A stretch of 64,000 nucleotides of DNA from Chryseobacterium joostei (lineage in GTDB: Bacteria > Bacteroidota > Bacteroidia > Flavobacteriales > Weeksellaceae). Both the position numbers and the translations under genes were made by a program. Below the pieces are notes generated by a model that made no database searches, was not told where the DNA came from, and saw nothing but the letters and a program-made list of their open reading frames with translations. The stretch covers positions 2,046,001-2,110,000 of the forward strand of contig NZ_CP033926.1 of NCBI RefSeq assembly GCF_003815775.1, given 5' to 3'. Positions 7,954-16,948 of this stretch are shown in pieces; position 1 is the first letter of the stretch; every line of letters begins with the position of its first letter.

Positions 7954-9479
7954 TATGAGTTTGCTTTCTGATTTAGATAAGCTCGATCTATTTTTCCATT
8001 TGGATTTCTTGGCATTTCATCATATCTGATGTAAACCGTTGGAATCATATATTTAGGTAAGCTTGCCAACAGTTCTTTTCTGAAAACGGCAGCTTCAATA
8101 TCTGTAGCATTTTCGTAATACAGAACAATTTCCTTTGACATTCGATTATAAACACAACAGGCATTTTTAGCAATTTTAAGAGTATTTACAATAATATGCT
8201 CAATTTCTCCTAGCTCTATTCTATATCCCTGATGTTTAATCAAAGTATCTTTCCTTCCTTTGAATATAATTTCGTTTCTATCATTTAATGCAACTATATC
8301 TCCTGTTCTGTAAATTACTTCCGGATAATGAGAATTCAAAGGATTCTGAACAAAAGCCGCCTGTGTTTTTTCCGGATTATTATAATACCCTAGAGCTAAA
8401 GAGCTTCCTCTTACGCATAATTCTCCTTCTTCACCTTTCTCTGCTAGTTTATCTTCATCTGTAATGATTAAGACATCAGTATTTCTATATGGTATTCCGA
8501 TTGGAAGAGGTTCGTTATCTTCAAAATCTCGATCTACAATAAAATAAGTACAATCTAGGGTAATTTCAATAGGGCCGTAAAGGTTTGCAAATTTTGTATG
8601 GGTTAAGTTTTTCTTCCAGTAATTAAATTGTTTTGTAGGGAACACCTCCCCTGCAAACCAAACTAATTTTAATGAATCCAGATTAACTTTTGTCAATAAA
8701 TCCATATTGGCAATATTCACCATAATAGTTGGAACCCAGAATATGAAACTTACTTTTGTTCTTTGCATTTCCTCTAAAATCTTAATAGGAAACGCCGCCA
8801 AATTTTCTGGTAATACAACGATGCAGCTTCCTTTTGAAATCAACATGCACAGTTCATAGCTGAAAATATCAAAAATTACCGGAGAAAGAGAACCTATAAC
8901 TTCATTATCTGAGAAATTGAAAATTTCATCAGATACTTCGATAAAATCTACAAAACTTCTATGATTTAAGGCTACACTTTTTGGAGTTCCTGTAGAACCT
9001 GAAGTATTAATAACGCAAGACATATCAGTATCTATACTTCTCTTCTGAAGTCTATCCAATAAAACATGATCATTGCCTTCAATATCAAAATTCAATTCAT
9101 CTATTAAAATAATTTTCTCCGAATCAAAAATAGGATCAATATTTTTTAATAGATTTCTTGTAGTAATAATAAATTCGGGTTTTACAAGCTCTAGAATATT
9201 TACTATACGCTGCTGTGGGCTTTTTACATCTAAATTCAAATAAGCATTTCCACTTATCATGACACCTAAGTCTGCTATTACACAATTAATGGATTTAGGT
9301 AAATAAATAGCAACTGGTTTATTAATAATATCAGACTGTTCCAGAATATAGTTTCCTAAAACGGCGATATTATTATATAATTTTTTGAATGTGATTTCTT
9401 GTTCATTTTCTATAACGGCTACATTATTTGCTTTAAGCTTTACTGTTTCCGCTAAGTATTCAATTAAATTCCTTTTCAT
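7953..9479 (-). CDS. Adenylation-domain acyl/amino acid ligase (DltA-like AMP-binding enzyme)
   Basis: A stand-alone ANL-superfamily ligase of 508 residues. The core motifs are in order: the P-loop TSGSTGTPK (159-167), YGPIEITLD, YRTGDIV, GRKDTLIKHQGYRIELGEIE and the catalytic Lys496 in NPNGKIDR. Length and motifs fit amino acid adenylation enzymes such as DltA (about 505 residues), rather than acyl-CoA synthetases such as the one at 58053-59672. It should activate a carboxylic or amino acid and load the carrier protein encoded two genes downstream. The start at 9479 follows the PglC-like gene by 7 bases. Substrate specificity cannot be read by eye. Confidence 0.88.
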   Translation of the reverse strand: MKRNLIEYLAETVKLKANNVAVIENEQEITFKKLYNNIAVLGNYILEQSDIINKPVAIYLPKSINCVIADLGVMISGNAYLNLDVKSPQQRIVNILELVKPEFIITTRNLLKNIDPIFDSEKIILIDELNFDIEGNDHVLLDRLQKRSIDTDMSCVINTSGSTGTPKSVALNHRSFVDFIEVSDEIFNFSDNEVIGSLSPVIFDIFSYELCMLISKGSCIVVLPENLAAFPIKILEEMQRTKVSFIFWVPTIMVNIANMDLLTKVNLDSLKLVWFAGEVFPTKQFNYWKKNLTHTKFANLYGPIEITLDCTYFIVDRDFEDNEPLPIGIPYRNTDVLIITDEDKLAEKGEEGELCVRGSSLALGYYNNPEKTQAAFVQNPLNSHYPEVIYRTGDIVALNDRNEIIFKGRKDTLIKHQGYRIELGEIEHIIVNTLKIAKNACCVYNRMSKEIVLYYENATDIEAAVFRKELLASLPKYMIPTVYIRYDEMPRNPNGKIDRAYLNQKANS

Positions 9480-9486
9480 ATTATTA

Positions 9487-10092
9487 TTAATTATTACCTT
9501 TAAAACCCTCTGTTGTTACCTGTCCTTCTTGTGAGATTCCCTCTCTAATAAATACTTTTTTAATTGTCAGGAAAAATATCTTGACATCCAAAGAAAAGGA
9601 TAAATGATCTACATACCAAACATCCAGTTCAAATTTTTTTGTCCAAGAAATAGCATTTCGCCCATTCACTTGTGCCCATCCTGTAATACCTGGCCTAACA
9701 TCATGGCGACGCTTTTGTTCATGGCTGTACAAAGGTAAATATTCTGGCAATAATGGACGTGGTCCAATAACTGACATATCTCCTTTTAGAACATTAATCA
9801 GTTGAGGGATTTCATCTAATGAAGTTTTTCGAATAAAGTTTCCGATAGCCGTAAGTCTTTCTGCATCGGACAGGAGATTTCCATTTTTATCTTTCTTATC
9901 ATTCATCGTTTTAAACTTTACTATTTTAAATATTTTGCCGTTTTTTCCAGGCCTTTTTTGAAAGAAAAAAGGTTTTCCTTGATTAGCAAACAAAAGCCCA
10001 ATCATTACAAATAAAAAAATAGGACTAAAAATAATTAAAAGGCTTAACGAAAGGATAAAATCTATGAGTCTTTTAAAAAAGTTTTTATACAT
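9487..10092 (-). CDS. pglC: PglC-like initiating phosphoglycosyl transferase
   Basis: A 201-residue monotopic phosphoglycosyl transferase, the same length as Campylobacter PglC. A hydrophobic re-entrant helix covers about 10-35. FQKRPG, KFKTMND, the catalytic pair Asp93-Glu94 in [24 protein letters not shown] and [14 protein letters not shown] follow. PglC attaches UDP-diacetylbacillosamine to undecaprenyl phosphate. The PglE and PglD counterparts lie downstream and the PglF-type gene at the head of the operon, so it probably starts the repeat unit with a bacillosamine-type sugar. It is 10 bases downstream of the EpsG-like gene. This is the more canonical of the two family members in the locus. 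Confidence 0.9.
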   Translation of the reverse strand: MYKNFFKRLIDFILSLSLLIIFSPIFLFVMIGLLFANQGKPFFFQKRPGKNGKIFKIVKFKTMNDKKDKNGNLLSDAERLTAIGNFIRKTSLDEIPQLINVLKGDMSVIGPRPLLPEYLPLYSHEQKRRHDVRPGITGWAQVNGRNAISWTKKFELDVWYVDHLSFSLDVKIFFLTIKKVFIREGISQEGQVTTEGFKGNN

Positions 10093-10102
10093 TATTATCA
10101 GT

Positions 10103-11179
10103 TTATAACTTAATTATTTTATAAAAAATTAAAAAAGTACATAAAATCACAAGTACTTTTGAAATCAATTTGTACTTAATATCTTTGTTATTAAGTAAAG
10201 GGTAAAACAGCAATACCGGAATTAAAAACCATGCCAAATATGCAAACCTATGTATATTATTTGCTCTGATAATAAGTACTATCAAAATATTACAAATCAA
10301 ATAAGTATTAAAGATTGTAGTATAAATTTTGTTATTAATTTTCTGAACCCAAATATAGTAAGCTCCTACTAAGACAAAAAAAAGATTGAAAATTAAAATA
10401 TCAATTCTAAAGCCTGATCTTGCAAGCCAATTTACATCTGTAGAAAAACTCGTAAGATATATTGTTCTTCCATCATCTCCTAAAAATTTAGCAAAGAAAA
10501 ACTCCCACCAATGTCCAGAAAAATAAGAAACTGGTATTGAAATAATCCACATGAATACATAAAACAGTGTTCTATTGTAAATAAAATCGCATATCAAATA
10601 AGCTCCAACTGGCAGTAATAATGATTTGTGAAACAAAATCGATAAAACAAGAAGAGGATATTTTATATATTTTTTATCAATAACAAATGCTAAAATTACA
10701 AAAGCAGACCCTATGCCCTGTCGAATCGTATAAACTTGATAATCAAAGAAATACAACGAGCAACAACTTGCTAAAAAAAACAAAAACCAGTTTTTATAAT
10801 TAATAATACGGCTTGTATAGAATAATATTGAAAACGAAATAAAACTACATAGAATAAAAAAACTTCTATAATTTAAAAAATAACTCGTAAAAAGCATCAT
10901 ATAATCAAATCCAATATCTTTTACTCGTTCTATTTCATGATTATTCTTTGCATAATTAAACATACCGGTATACATTCCTGTATCAAAAAAACCATACTCT
11001 CCGATGGGCCTGAAGCCTACAAGAAGGATACAAAAAAGAACAAATGAATATTGAAAATATTTAAACGATTTTTTATATTTTGAAAATAATTCTGTATTTG
11101 CATCAATAAAGATTAAGAGCACTACAAATACCAAAACCATATAATAAATTAACGAATAAATATCTGGTGATAGATTCAT
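10103..11179 (-). CDS. EpsG-family membrane protein, probable polysaccharide polymerase (Wzy-type)
   Basis: The 358-residue protein is almost entirely hydrophobic, with about ten membrane helices. A larger loop near the N-terminus contains [14 protein letters not shown], and a later stretch contains IRQGIGSAF. This pattern is characteristic of the EpsG family, whose members polymerise lipid-linked repeat units on the outer face of the inner membrane. It lies between the GT4 gene and the PglC-like gene with short gaps. A second Wzy/ligase-type protein is encoded at 16945-18195, so the locus has two candidates for polymerase. The family is fairly sure; which protein is the polymerase is open. 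Confidence 0.8.
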   Translation of the reverse strand: MNLSPDIYSLIYYMVLVFVVLLIFIDANTELFSKYKKSFKYFQYSFVLFCILLVGFRPIGEYGFFDTGMYTGMFNYAKNNHEIERVKDIGFDYMMLFTSYFLNYRSFFILCSFISFSILFYTSRIINYKNWFLFFLASCCSLYFFDYQVYTIRQGIGSAFVILAFVIDKKYIKYPLLVLSILFHKSLLLPVGAYLICDFIYNRTLFYVFMWIISIPVSYFSGHWWEFFFAKFLGDDGRTIYLTSFSTDVNWLARSGFRIDILIFNLFFVLVGAYYIWVQKINNKIYTTIFNTYLICNILIVLIIRANNIHRFAYLAWFLIPVLLFYPLLNNKDIKYKLISKVLVILCTFLIFYKIIKL

Positions 11180-11197
11180 GATAATTATTTGGTAGGT

Positions 11198-12403
11198 TTA
11201 TGCTTTAATATTCTTTATAATAATTTCATAGGAATGATCAACAGTATAATTATTAATTAACAAATCCCAGCCATTGTTTCCCATTTCATCTATTAGATCT
11301 TTATTTAGACAAAATTTTAATATTTTTTCATTAATCCCTGAAATATCTCCTGATATTACTTTATATCCGCATATTGCCTTTTCTATAACATCTCCTATGT
11401 CTGTATTTTTATCGGTTGCCGCAATGACAGGCATCTTCATCTCTAAATAAGACAAAAGTCTTGATGGGAAATTAGGGATTGTAAAATCTTTATGTAAAAA
11501 AATAAGCCCAACATCACATGATGATAAAAGCTTATCATAATCATTTTTTGGAAGTCCCTGTAAAAGTTTAGCATTCTTTGGATTAATTTCCTTAAACCAA
11601 TTATATACCTTAGAATATTCTGTACCCGATCCAACAACTAAAAAATAAGCATTATGCTGATTATTTTGTAAAATTGTTTCTAATAAAAAATCGACTCCTT
11701 GGGGTTTTCCTAAGTTGCCTCCATAAATAAAAACAGTCTTATCAGTAGGAATATCATATTTTCTGCGGATTTCCTTTTTCTCTAATTCTGAATATTCTAA
11801 TTTAATAGGCTCAATAGTATTAGGATTAACATGAATTTTTTCTGTAGAAATCTCTTTATTATGTTTCAATAGAAAATCTACATTAGCCTGAGACATACAT
11901 CCTATTTTATCAGATATTTTATATAGCTTTTTCTCTTTTTTGGTAAACAACCTATGAAGAATCCCGTCTTTCTTCAACATCTTCATATCCACAGCATTCT
12001 GCGGGAAAATATCTTTCAATAGTAAATAGGTAAAGGCATTATCTCTTTTCTTCAAATACTCTACCACATTAGAAAAAGTAATAGGCGGAGTAGAATACAT
12101 TACCAAATCAAACTTAATATTCCCAAGATACTTCTTTACAGCTCCCAAAAATTGTCTTTCAATAGCTAAAGTACCTAATCCTTTTTCTACAATATTTGTT
12201 TTTTGAAGATTAAAAGTTTTTACTTTTAAAATTCTGTGATTTTCAAACTCGAAAAGTTGAGTCATTTTTTTTTCTCTCCTTTCTGTAGGGGTAACAACAG
12301 TAATATTATGCCCCTCTTCAAGAAATTTTCTTAAAAGATCAGTATATAATCCTCTTTCATAAAGAGAATCAACTTTTACCATTGTTAAAAATAGGATATT
12401 CAT
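11198..12403 (-). CDS. GT4-family glycosyltransferase (WbuB-like)
   Basis: A GT-B fold glycosyltransferase of 401 residues. The N-terminal acceptor domain has the LTPTERRE-like loop of WbuB relatives. The C-terminal donor domain includes VFIYGGNLGKPQGVDFLL, LLQGLPKNDYDKLLSSCDVGL and FPSRLLSYLEMKMPVIAA, where the conserved glutamates bind the nucleotide sugar. WbuB-type enzymes often transfer L-FucNAc or related sugars and usually sit next to the CapE/CapF/WecB genes, as here. The gene begins 2 bases after the WecB stop. The family is certain and the donor is inferred. Confidence 0.87.
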   Translation of the reverse strand: MNILFLTMVKVDSLYERGLYTDLLRKFLEEGHNITVVTPTERREKKMTQLFEFENHRILKVKTFNLQKTNIVEKGLGTLAIERQFLGAVKKYLGNIKFDLVMYSTPPITFSNVVEYLKKRDNAFTYLLLKDIFPQNAVDMKMLKKDGILHRLFTKKEKKLYKISDKIGCMSQANVDFLLKHNKEISTEKIHVNPNTIEPIKLEYSELEKKEIRRKYDIPTDKTVFIYGGNLGKPQGVDFLLETILQNNQHNAYFLVVGSGTEYSKVYNWFKEINPKNAKLLQGLPKNDYDKLLSSCDVGLIFLHKDFTIPNFPSRLLSYLEMKMPVIAATDKNTDIGDVIEKAICGYKVISGDISGINEKILKFCLNKDLIDEMGNNGWDLLINNYTVDHSYEIIIKNIKA

Positions 12404-12405
12404 AT

Positions 12406-13542
12406 TTATTTTTTACTCCAAACTACTCGGTTAACGTAATCTGTATAGCTAAGAATAATTCTTACCACTTTTTCTGAAACATTAGGCATTGAATAATCGG
12501 AAACTGGTCTAAAGTTTCTTTCTTCTCCAAGCTTTTGCTGCTGAACCTGAACTAATCCCTGAAGAATTCTTTCAGGTGATAATCCTACCATCATTACAGA
12601 AGCTTCTTCCATTGCTTCAGGTCTTTCATGAGCGTCTCGGATGTTAAGAGCTCTGAAATTTAAAATTGAAGATTCTTCAGAAATAGTTCCACTATCTGAT
12701 AAAACGGCATAACTTTTCATTTGTAATGCATTATAGTCATGAAACCCTAGAGGTTTTAAAAACTGAATTTCAGGACGAACTTCAACATTTTTCTTATCAA
12801 TCATATTTCTTGTACGCGGGTGTGTAGAAACAATGATTGGCATTTTATATAAATCTGCAATTGCATTAAGGCTATCAATTAGGCCATTAAAGTTCTTTTC
12901 AGAATTAATATTTTCTTCACGGTGAGAAGAAACTACAAAATATTTTCTTTCTTCAAGGTTTAATCTTGAAAGTACATCAGAGCTTTTGATTTCAGGCAAA
13001 TAATGGTTCAGTACTTCAAACATCGGTGATCCAGTTTTGATAATTCTGTCAGCTGGAAGCCCCTCTCTTAAAAGATATTCTCTAGCTATATCACTGTACG
13101 TTAAATTTACATCAGCAGTATGATCTACAATTTTACGATTGGTTTCTTCAGGAACTCTTTGATCAAAACAACGGTTTCCTGCTTCCATGTGGAAAATTGG
13201 GATCTGTCTTTTTTTAGCAGGAATTGCACAAAGACAAGAGTTAGTATCTCCTAAAACTAAGAATGCATCAGGCTGAAGTTCTTCCAAAAGCGGATCTATT
13301 TTTATTAAAATATTTCCCACAGTTTCCGTAGCGGTTTTTCCTGCAGCTTCTAAAAAATAATCAGGTTTACGAAGACCTAGATCCTCAAAAAATATCTGGT
13401 TAAGCTCATAATCATAATTTTGGCCTGTATGAACAATTATATGATCTACAGCTTCAGACTTATCTAAAGCCATAAGAACTCTTGCTAATCTAATAATTTC
13501 AGGACGTGTTCCCACGACCGTCATCACTTTTAATTTTTTCAT
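12406..13542 (-). CDS. wecB: UDP-N-acetylglucosamine 2-epimerase, CapG/WbjD type
   Basis: A 378-residue non-hydrolysing UDP-sugar 2-epimerase. The GTRPEIIR motif at 12-19, HTGQNYDYELN, FHMEAGNRCFD, SSHREENIN and SDSGTISEES are all present and define the WecB/MnaA family. With CapE and CapF upstream it forms the classic three-enzyme set that turns UDP-GlcNAc into UDP-N-acetyl-L-fucosamine. In that set CapG/WbjD does the last C2 epimerisation. Order in transcription is capE, small cupin gene, capF, wecB. Length and motifs are normal. Confidence 0.92.
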   Translation of the reverse strand: MKKLKVMTVVGTRPEIIRLARVLMALDKSEAVDHIIVHTGQNYDYELNQIFFEDLGLRKPDYFLEAAGKTATETVGNILIKIDPLLEELQPDAFLVLGDTNSCLCAIPAKKRQIPIFHMEAGNRCFDQRVPEETNRKIVDHTADVNLTYSDIAREYLLREGLPADRIIKTGSPMFEVLNHYLPEIKSSDVLSRLNLEERKYFVVSSHREENINSEKNFNGLIDSLNAIADLYKMPIIVSTHPRTRNMIDKKNVEVRPEIQFLKPLGFHDYNALQMKSYAVLSDSGTISEESSILNFRALNIRDAHERPEAMEEASVMMVGLSPERILQGLVQVQQQKLGEERNFRPVSDYSMPNVSEKVVRIILSYTDYVNRVVWSKK

Positions 13543-13565
13543 TTGTAAATATTTACATGTATTTT

Positions 13566-14684
13566 TTAGACTTCAACAAAATAAGTATCGGGATCTTCAG
13601 CATTAAATAGCTCATTGATCCAGAAAATAGTATAAAGATCTTCTTCTCCTATGTTTTTAATATTATGAGTATACCAGATAGGCATATCTACGTATGCAGG
13701 CTCATTTCCATCAAGATAGAAGTCTAAAACTTCATCAGTATCTATTTTTCTTAATTGAATTAAAGCCTTTCCTTTTATGACAGCAAAACGCTCAATTTTT
13801 CTTGTATGAAAATGATTCCCCCTAGTTATTCCAGGAACGGTTGTTGAAAAAGAACATTGTCCTCCAATTCCTAATCTGATAACTTCTACGAAAGCACCTC
13901 TCGGATCTATATTTTGTTTAAACTTAACAGGATAATGATTTGCCATATCAAAATAGCAGCGGAATGTATTGAACAAATTTAATTCAAAACTGGTATTCAA
14001 TTCTGGAACTTCTCCGTTATCAAAATATAAATTCTTATATATTTCCAGTTTAGCTAATACTTCAGAAACTTTATTTACTGAAGTATGAGGAACTTCATAT
14101 AATTCAATTGTTTCTGATCTTTCAATCTGAGTAATAATTTCTTGAACAAGTTCTCCTACATAAATAAGTTTTACTTCCCCATCATTATCAATCACCGGAT
14201 TTTCTCCATGGGTAAGTTTATGACAAAAAGTAGCAACAAAAGAATTATAGTTTGGTTTTCCAAAAGGACCAAAAACATTAGGAATAATCATTCCTGTAAA
14301 TTTTCCGCCAGATTTCTTCGCCCATTCAAGTAATAACTCTCTTCCTTCTTTTTTTGATTTACCATAAAGATTATCCCTTTCTTCCTGAGAAGATGAAGAA
14401 AATAAAACGTGCGATTGAGAATTTGTTTTTTCTAAAGAAAGTCTTAGCTTTTTTACTAAATCTAAGTTAGTGTTATAGATTACTTCTGCATCCTCATGTC
14501 TATTCATGGCTGCAAGATGTACAATAACATCACATTGTTTTACAAAATCGTCTAATTTAGTCTCATCTTCAAAGTAGCTTTTATCAAAATCTACTCGTTC
14601 ATATTTTTCAGGACTTAATCCTAAAGTATTATATAAATGGGACCCTACGAAACCGTTTTGCCCAGTAATTCCTATTTTTTTCAT
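13566..14684 (-). CDS. capF: CapF/WbjC-type bifunctional SDR reductase with C-terminal cupin
   Basis: The 372-residue protein has an N-terminal NAD(P)-binding SDR domain (GITGQNGFVGSHL, 5-17; YGKSKKE) and a C-terminal cupin domain (TRGNHFHTRKIERFAVIKG). This fusion is diagnostic of CapF/WbjC, which epimerises C3 and reduces C4 of the UDP-4-keto sugar made by CapE. The cupin histidines that hold the metal are present. It overlaps the small cupin gene upstream by one base at 14684 and lies 23 bases before wecB. Function is well supported by both domain order and neighbours. Confidence 0.92.
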   Translation of the reverse strand: MKKIGITGQNGFVGSHLYNTLGLSPEKYERVDFDKSYFEDETKLDDFVKQCDVIVHLAAMNRHEDAEVIYNTNLDLVKKLRLSLEKTNSQSHVLFSSSSQEERDNLYGKSKKEGRELLLEWAKKSGGKFTGMIIPNVFGPFGKPNYNSFVATFCHKLTHGENPVIDNDGEVKLIYVGELVQEIITQIERSETIELYEVPHTSVNKVSEVLAKLEIYKNLYFDNGEVPELNTSFELNLFNTFRCYFDMANHYPVKFKQNIDPRGAFVEVIRLGIGGQCSFSTTVPGITRGNHFHTRKIERFAVIKGKALIQLRKIDTDEVLDFYLDGNEPAYVDMPIWYTHNIKNIGEEDLYTIFWINELFNAEDPDTYFVEV

Positions 14685-15094
14685 TAATTGTTTTTAAAAT
14701 ATTCTAATGGAAATCTATATTCATCATCAATTTCTCCAAGGAAGTAATCTGACAAAATCAAAAGTTTACTATTTTCCTCTAGCGATTGAACAGAGGTAAT
14801 GTTACCTGCGGGAATATGCAAAAAGTCCAATTGATCTGTATTTAATTCGAAGTAAAGCGGTTCTAGAGTTGGCGATGGTGTATCAAAATCATCAATTTTT
14901 ATAACTCCAATTCTAAATTTACCTGACATACATGCAAACCACCTTTGTTCTATTTTATGCCCTTGCCATCCTCTTATAAAATCTGTGGATGCATTTTCTA
15001 TAGTATAAATTCTTTTAACAAGAGAAGCATCATAAGTATTATTGTATGTAATGATTCCTCTTTCGTCTTGAAATTTATTTCCTTTTAGCATCAT
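14684..15094 (-). CDS. Small cupin protein, FdtA/WxcM-like sugar isomerase family
   Basis: This 136-residue single-domain cupin carries DERGIITYNN, RGWQGHKIEQRWFACMSGKFRIGV and HIPAGNITSVQSLE, a layout shared by FdtA/WxcM ketoisomerases and RmlC-like sugar epimerases. Such proteins act on nucleotide-linked 4-keto sugars. Its position between capE and capF, coupled to capF by a one-base overlap, implies that it acts on the same UDP-4-keto intermediate or stabilises a pathway step. CapF already has its own cupin, so the extra one is unexplained. The exact reaction cannot be assigned from sequence alone. Confidence 0.72.
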   Translation of the reverse strand: MMLKGNKFQDERGIITYNNTYDASLVKRIYTIENASTDFIRGWQGHKIEQRWFACMSGKFRIGVIKIDDFDTPSPTLEPLYFELNTDQLDFLHIPAGNITSVQSLEENSKLLILSDYFLGEIDDEYRFPLEYFKNN

Positions 15095-15105
15095 TTCTGA
15101 ATATT

Positions 15106-16140
15106 CTAATATGGATATTGCATTATATCTTCACCAAAAATCTCTTTTCTTATTAATGGTAACGTAGATATAAGTTTTTTTAATCCCTCAACCCCCTGTT
15201 GCTCTGTATTGTGAGAATGATAGTCTTCTATCTTAGATACATCTTCTTCACCTTCAGAGAAATATTTAGCATAATTCAGATCTCGATTATCAGCAGGGAT
15301 TCGGTAGAATTCGCCCATATCTTCAGCTTTTAGCATTTCCTCTCTTGTACATAAGGTCTCATAAAGTTTCTCTCCATGACGCGTACCTATTATTTTGATT
15401 GGAACTTCTTTTCCTGTAAGCTCAATTAATGCTTTTGCCAAATCTCCAATACTTCCAGCCGGAGCTTTATTTACAAATAAATCTCCAGAATTACCATTTT
15501 CAAAAGCAAATAGTACTAAATCAACAGCATCTTCTAAAGACATGAAAAAACGAGACATATTGGGATCAGTAATTGTAATTTCTTCACCTTTTTGAATTTG
15601 ATTCAAAAACAAAGGAATTACAGATCCACGAGAGGCCATCACGTTACCATAGCGTGTAAGACATACCGTCGTTTCTGACAAACTACGAGATTCTGCAACA
15701 GCTACTTTTTCCATCATTGCTTTGGAAATTCCCATTGCATTAATAGGATATGCCGCCTTGTCTGTGCTTAAACAGATTACTTTTTGAACTTTATTAAAAG
15801 CAGCAGCTCTAATCACGTTTTGAGTTCCCTCTACATTTGTTTTTACAGCCTGCATTGGGAAAAATTCACATGATGGAACTTGCTTTAAAGCAGCAGCATG
15901 AAAAATATAGTCGACACCTCGGGTTGCTGGTTCTACACTTACATAATCTCTTACATCACCAATATAATATTTGATTTTGTCGTTTTTGTACAAATTACGC
16001 ATGTCATCCTGCTTCTTTTCATCACGAGAAAATATTCTAATTTCTTTAAAGTGATCTGTTTTAAGAAACCTATTTAAAACAGCGGTACCAAAAGATCCAG
16101 TACCTCCTGTTATAAGAAGTGTTTTATTTTGAATTTTCAT
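15106..16140 (-). CDS. capE: CapE-type UDP-GlcNAc 4,6-dehydratase/5-epimerase
   Basis: An extended SDR of 344 residues. It has GGTGSFGTAVL near the N-terminus, the active-site stretch STDKAAYPINAMGISK, and a C-terminal YRIPADNRDLNY tail typical of CapE/WbjB. It dehydrates UDP-GlcNAc and inverts C5, the first step towards UDP-L-FucNAc. A start 42 bases further upstream (16182) is open. The ATG at 16138-16140 gives the normal family N-terminus (MKIQNKTLLITGG) and lies one base after the stop of the glycosyltransferase gene, so it was chosen. Function is strongly supported by capF and wecB downstream. Confidence 0.92.
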   Translation of the reverse strand: MKIQNKTLLITGGTGSFGTAVLNRFLKTDHFKEIRIFSRDEKKQDDMRNLYKNDKIKYYIGDVRDYVSVEPATRGVDYIFHAAALKQVPSCEFFPMQAVKTNVEGTQNVIRAAAFNKVQKVICLSTDKAAYPINAMGISKAMMEKVAVAESRSLSETTVCLTRYGNVMASRGSVIPLFLNQIQKGEEITITDPNMSRFFMSLEDAVDLVLFAFENGNSGDLFVNKAPAGSIGDLAKALIELTGKEVPIKIIGTRHGEKLYETLCTREEMLKAEDMGEFYRIPADNRDLNYAKYFSEGEEDVSKIEDYHSHNTEQQGVEGLKKLISTLPLIRKEIFGEDIMQYPY

Positions 16141-16141
16141 A

Positions 16142-16948
16142 TTATAGATACTTTCTGTAGATTTTATAAGATTTTTGAACAATTTTATATTTGTGCTTTA
16201 AATTCATTTTCGATGTTGTGGATGATTCGTTATGATAACAAATCAGTTCAGGATCATAAATGATATTTCCATTAACTTTATTTATCTGGCCTGTAAGAAT
16301 TGCTTCTTCACCATATAAAAAGACTTCCTCTGATAGTTTCTCATAATGCTTAAAAAAATTAGGAGTAAGGATATAAAGAGCCCCAATCCCCATATATATT
16401 TTTTTCTTAATAGGATCATGAGGATTAAAACGTCTTTCCGTTGACTTAATCTTTCCTAATATTTTTGCGACAGCAAAATTAGAAAAATAGACATCATATT
16501 TTAACTTCCGTAAAAAGCTCATTTTATCAATAACATGAGGGTTTTCATGACTTCCTTCAGTCGTAATAACATCTGGAGCTATAACCATGTCTGCATCCTC
16601 TGCATGATAAGAAAGAAGTTTTATTATGAAATTTTCTTCAAATGTGATATCATTATTTCCTACAACAAAATAGGTATTATTTATTCCTTTTTTTTGCGCA
16701 AATTCAATACCATCATTTAATCCCTGAAAATATCCTCTATTTTCTTTTTTAATAATAACTACTTTATTTTCACTGATTGATTTCTCCTCTACATATTTTT
16801 TTAAAATATTAAAACTCACATCTGTGGGTGAGTTGTCAACAACCACAATTAAAGTGTTACCATTTATATCTAATAATAAAACATTATCAATATACTTAAT
16901 TGTTTCTTCGTGGGAATTATAGTTCACACAAATAAATGGAATTATCAT
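16142..16948 (-). CDS. GT2-family glycosyltransferase
   Basis: A 268-residue GT-A fold transferase. It starts MIIPFICVNYNSHEET, followed by VVDNSPTD and then NRGYFQGLNDGIEFA, FVVGNNDITFEENF and GIGALYIL, the usual GT2 donor-binding pattern with NND in place of the common DDD. A longer open frame starts at 17041, but the ATG at 16946-16948 gives the family N-terminus and overlaps the upstream stop as ATGA, which decides the start. The protein probably adds one sugar to the repeat unit on the cytoplasmic face. Donor unknown. Confidence 0.87.
   Translation of the reverse strand: MIIPFICVNYNSHEETIKYIDNVLLLDINGNTLIVVVDNSPTDVSFNILKKYVEEKSISENKVVIIKKENRGYFQGLNDGIEFAQKKGINNTYFVVGNNDITFEENFIIKLLSYHAEDADMVIAPDVITTEGSHENPHVIDKMSFLRKLKYDVYFSNFAVAKILGKIKSTERRFNPHDPIKKKIYMGIGALYILTPNFFKHYEKLSEEVFLYGEEAILTGQINKVNGNIIYDPELICYHNESSTTSKMNLKHKYKIVQKSYKIYRKYL

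Noticed and set aside
16141..16182. Longer N-terminus of the CapE-type dehydratase
   Set aside because: It would overlap the glycosyltransferase gene by 41 bases and add residues not in the family. The ATG at 16140 fits.
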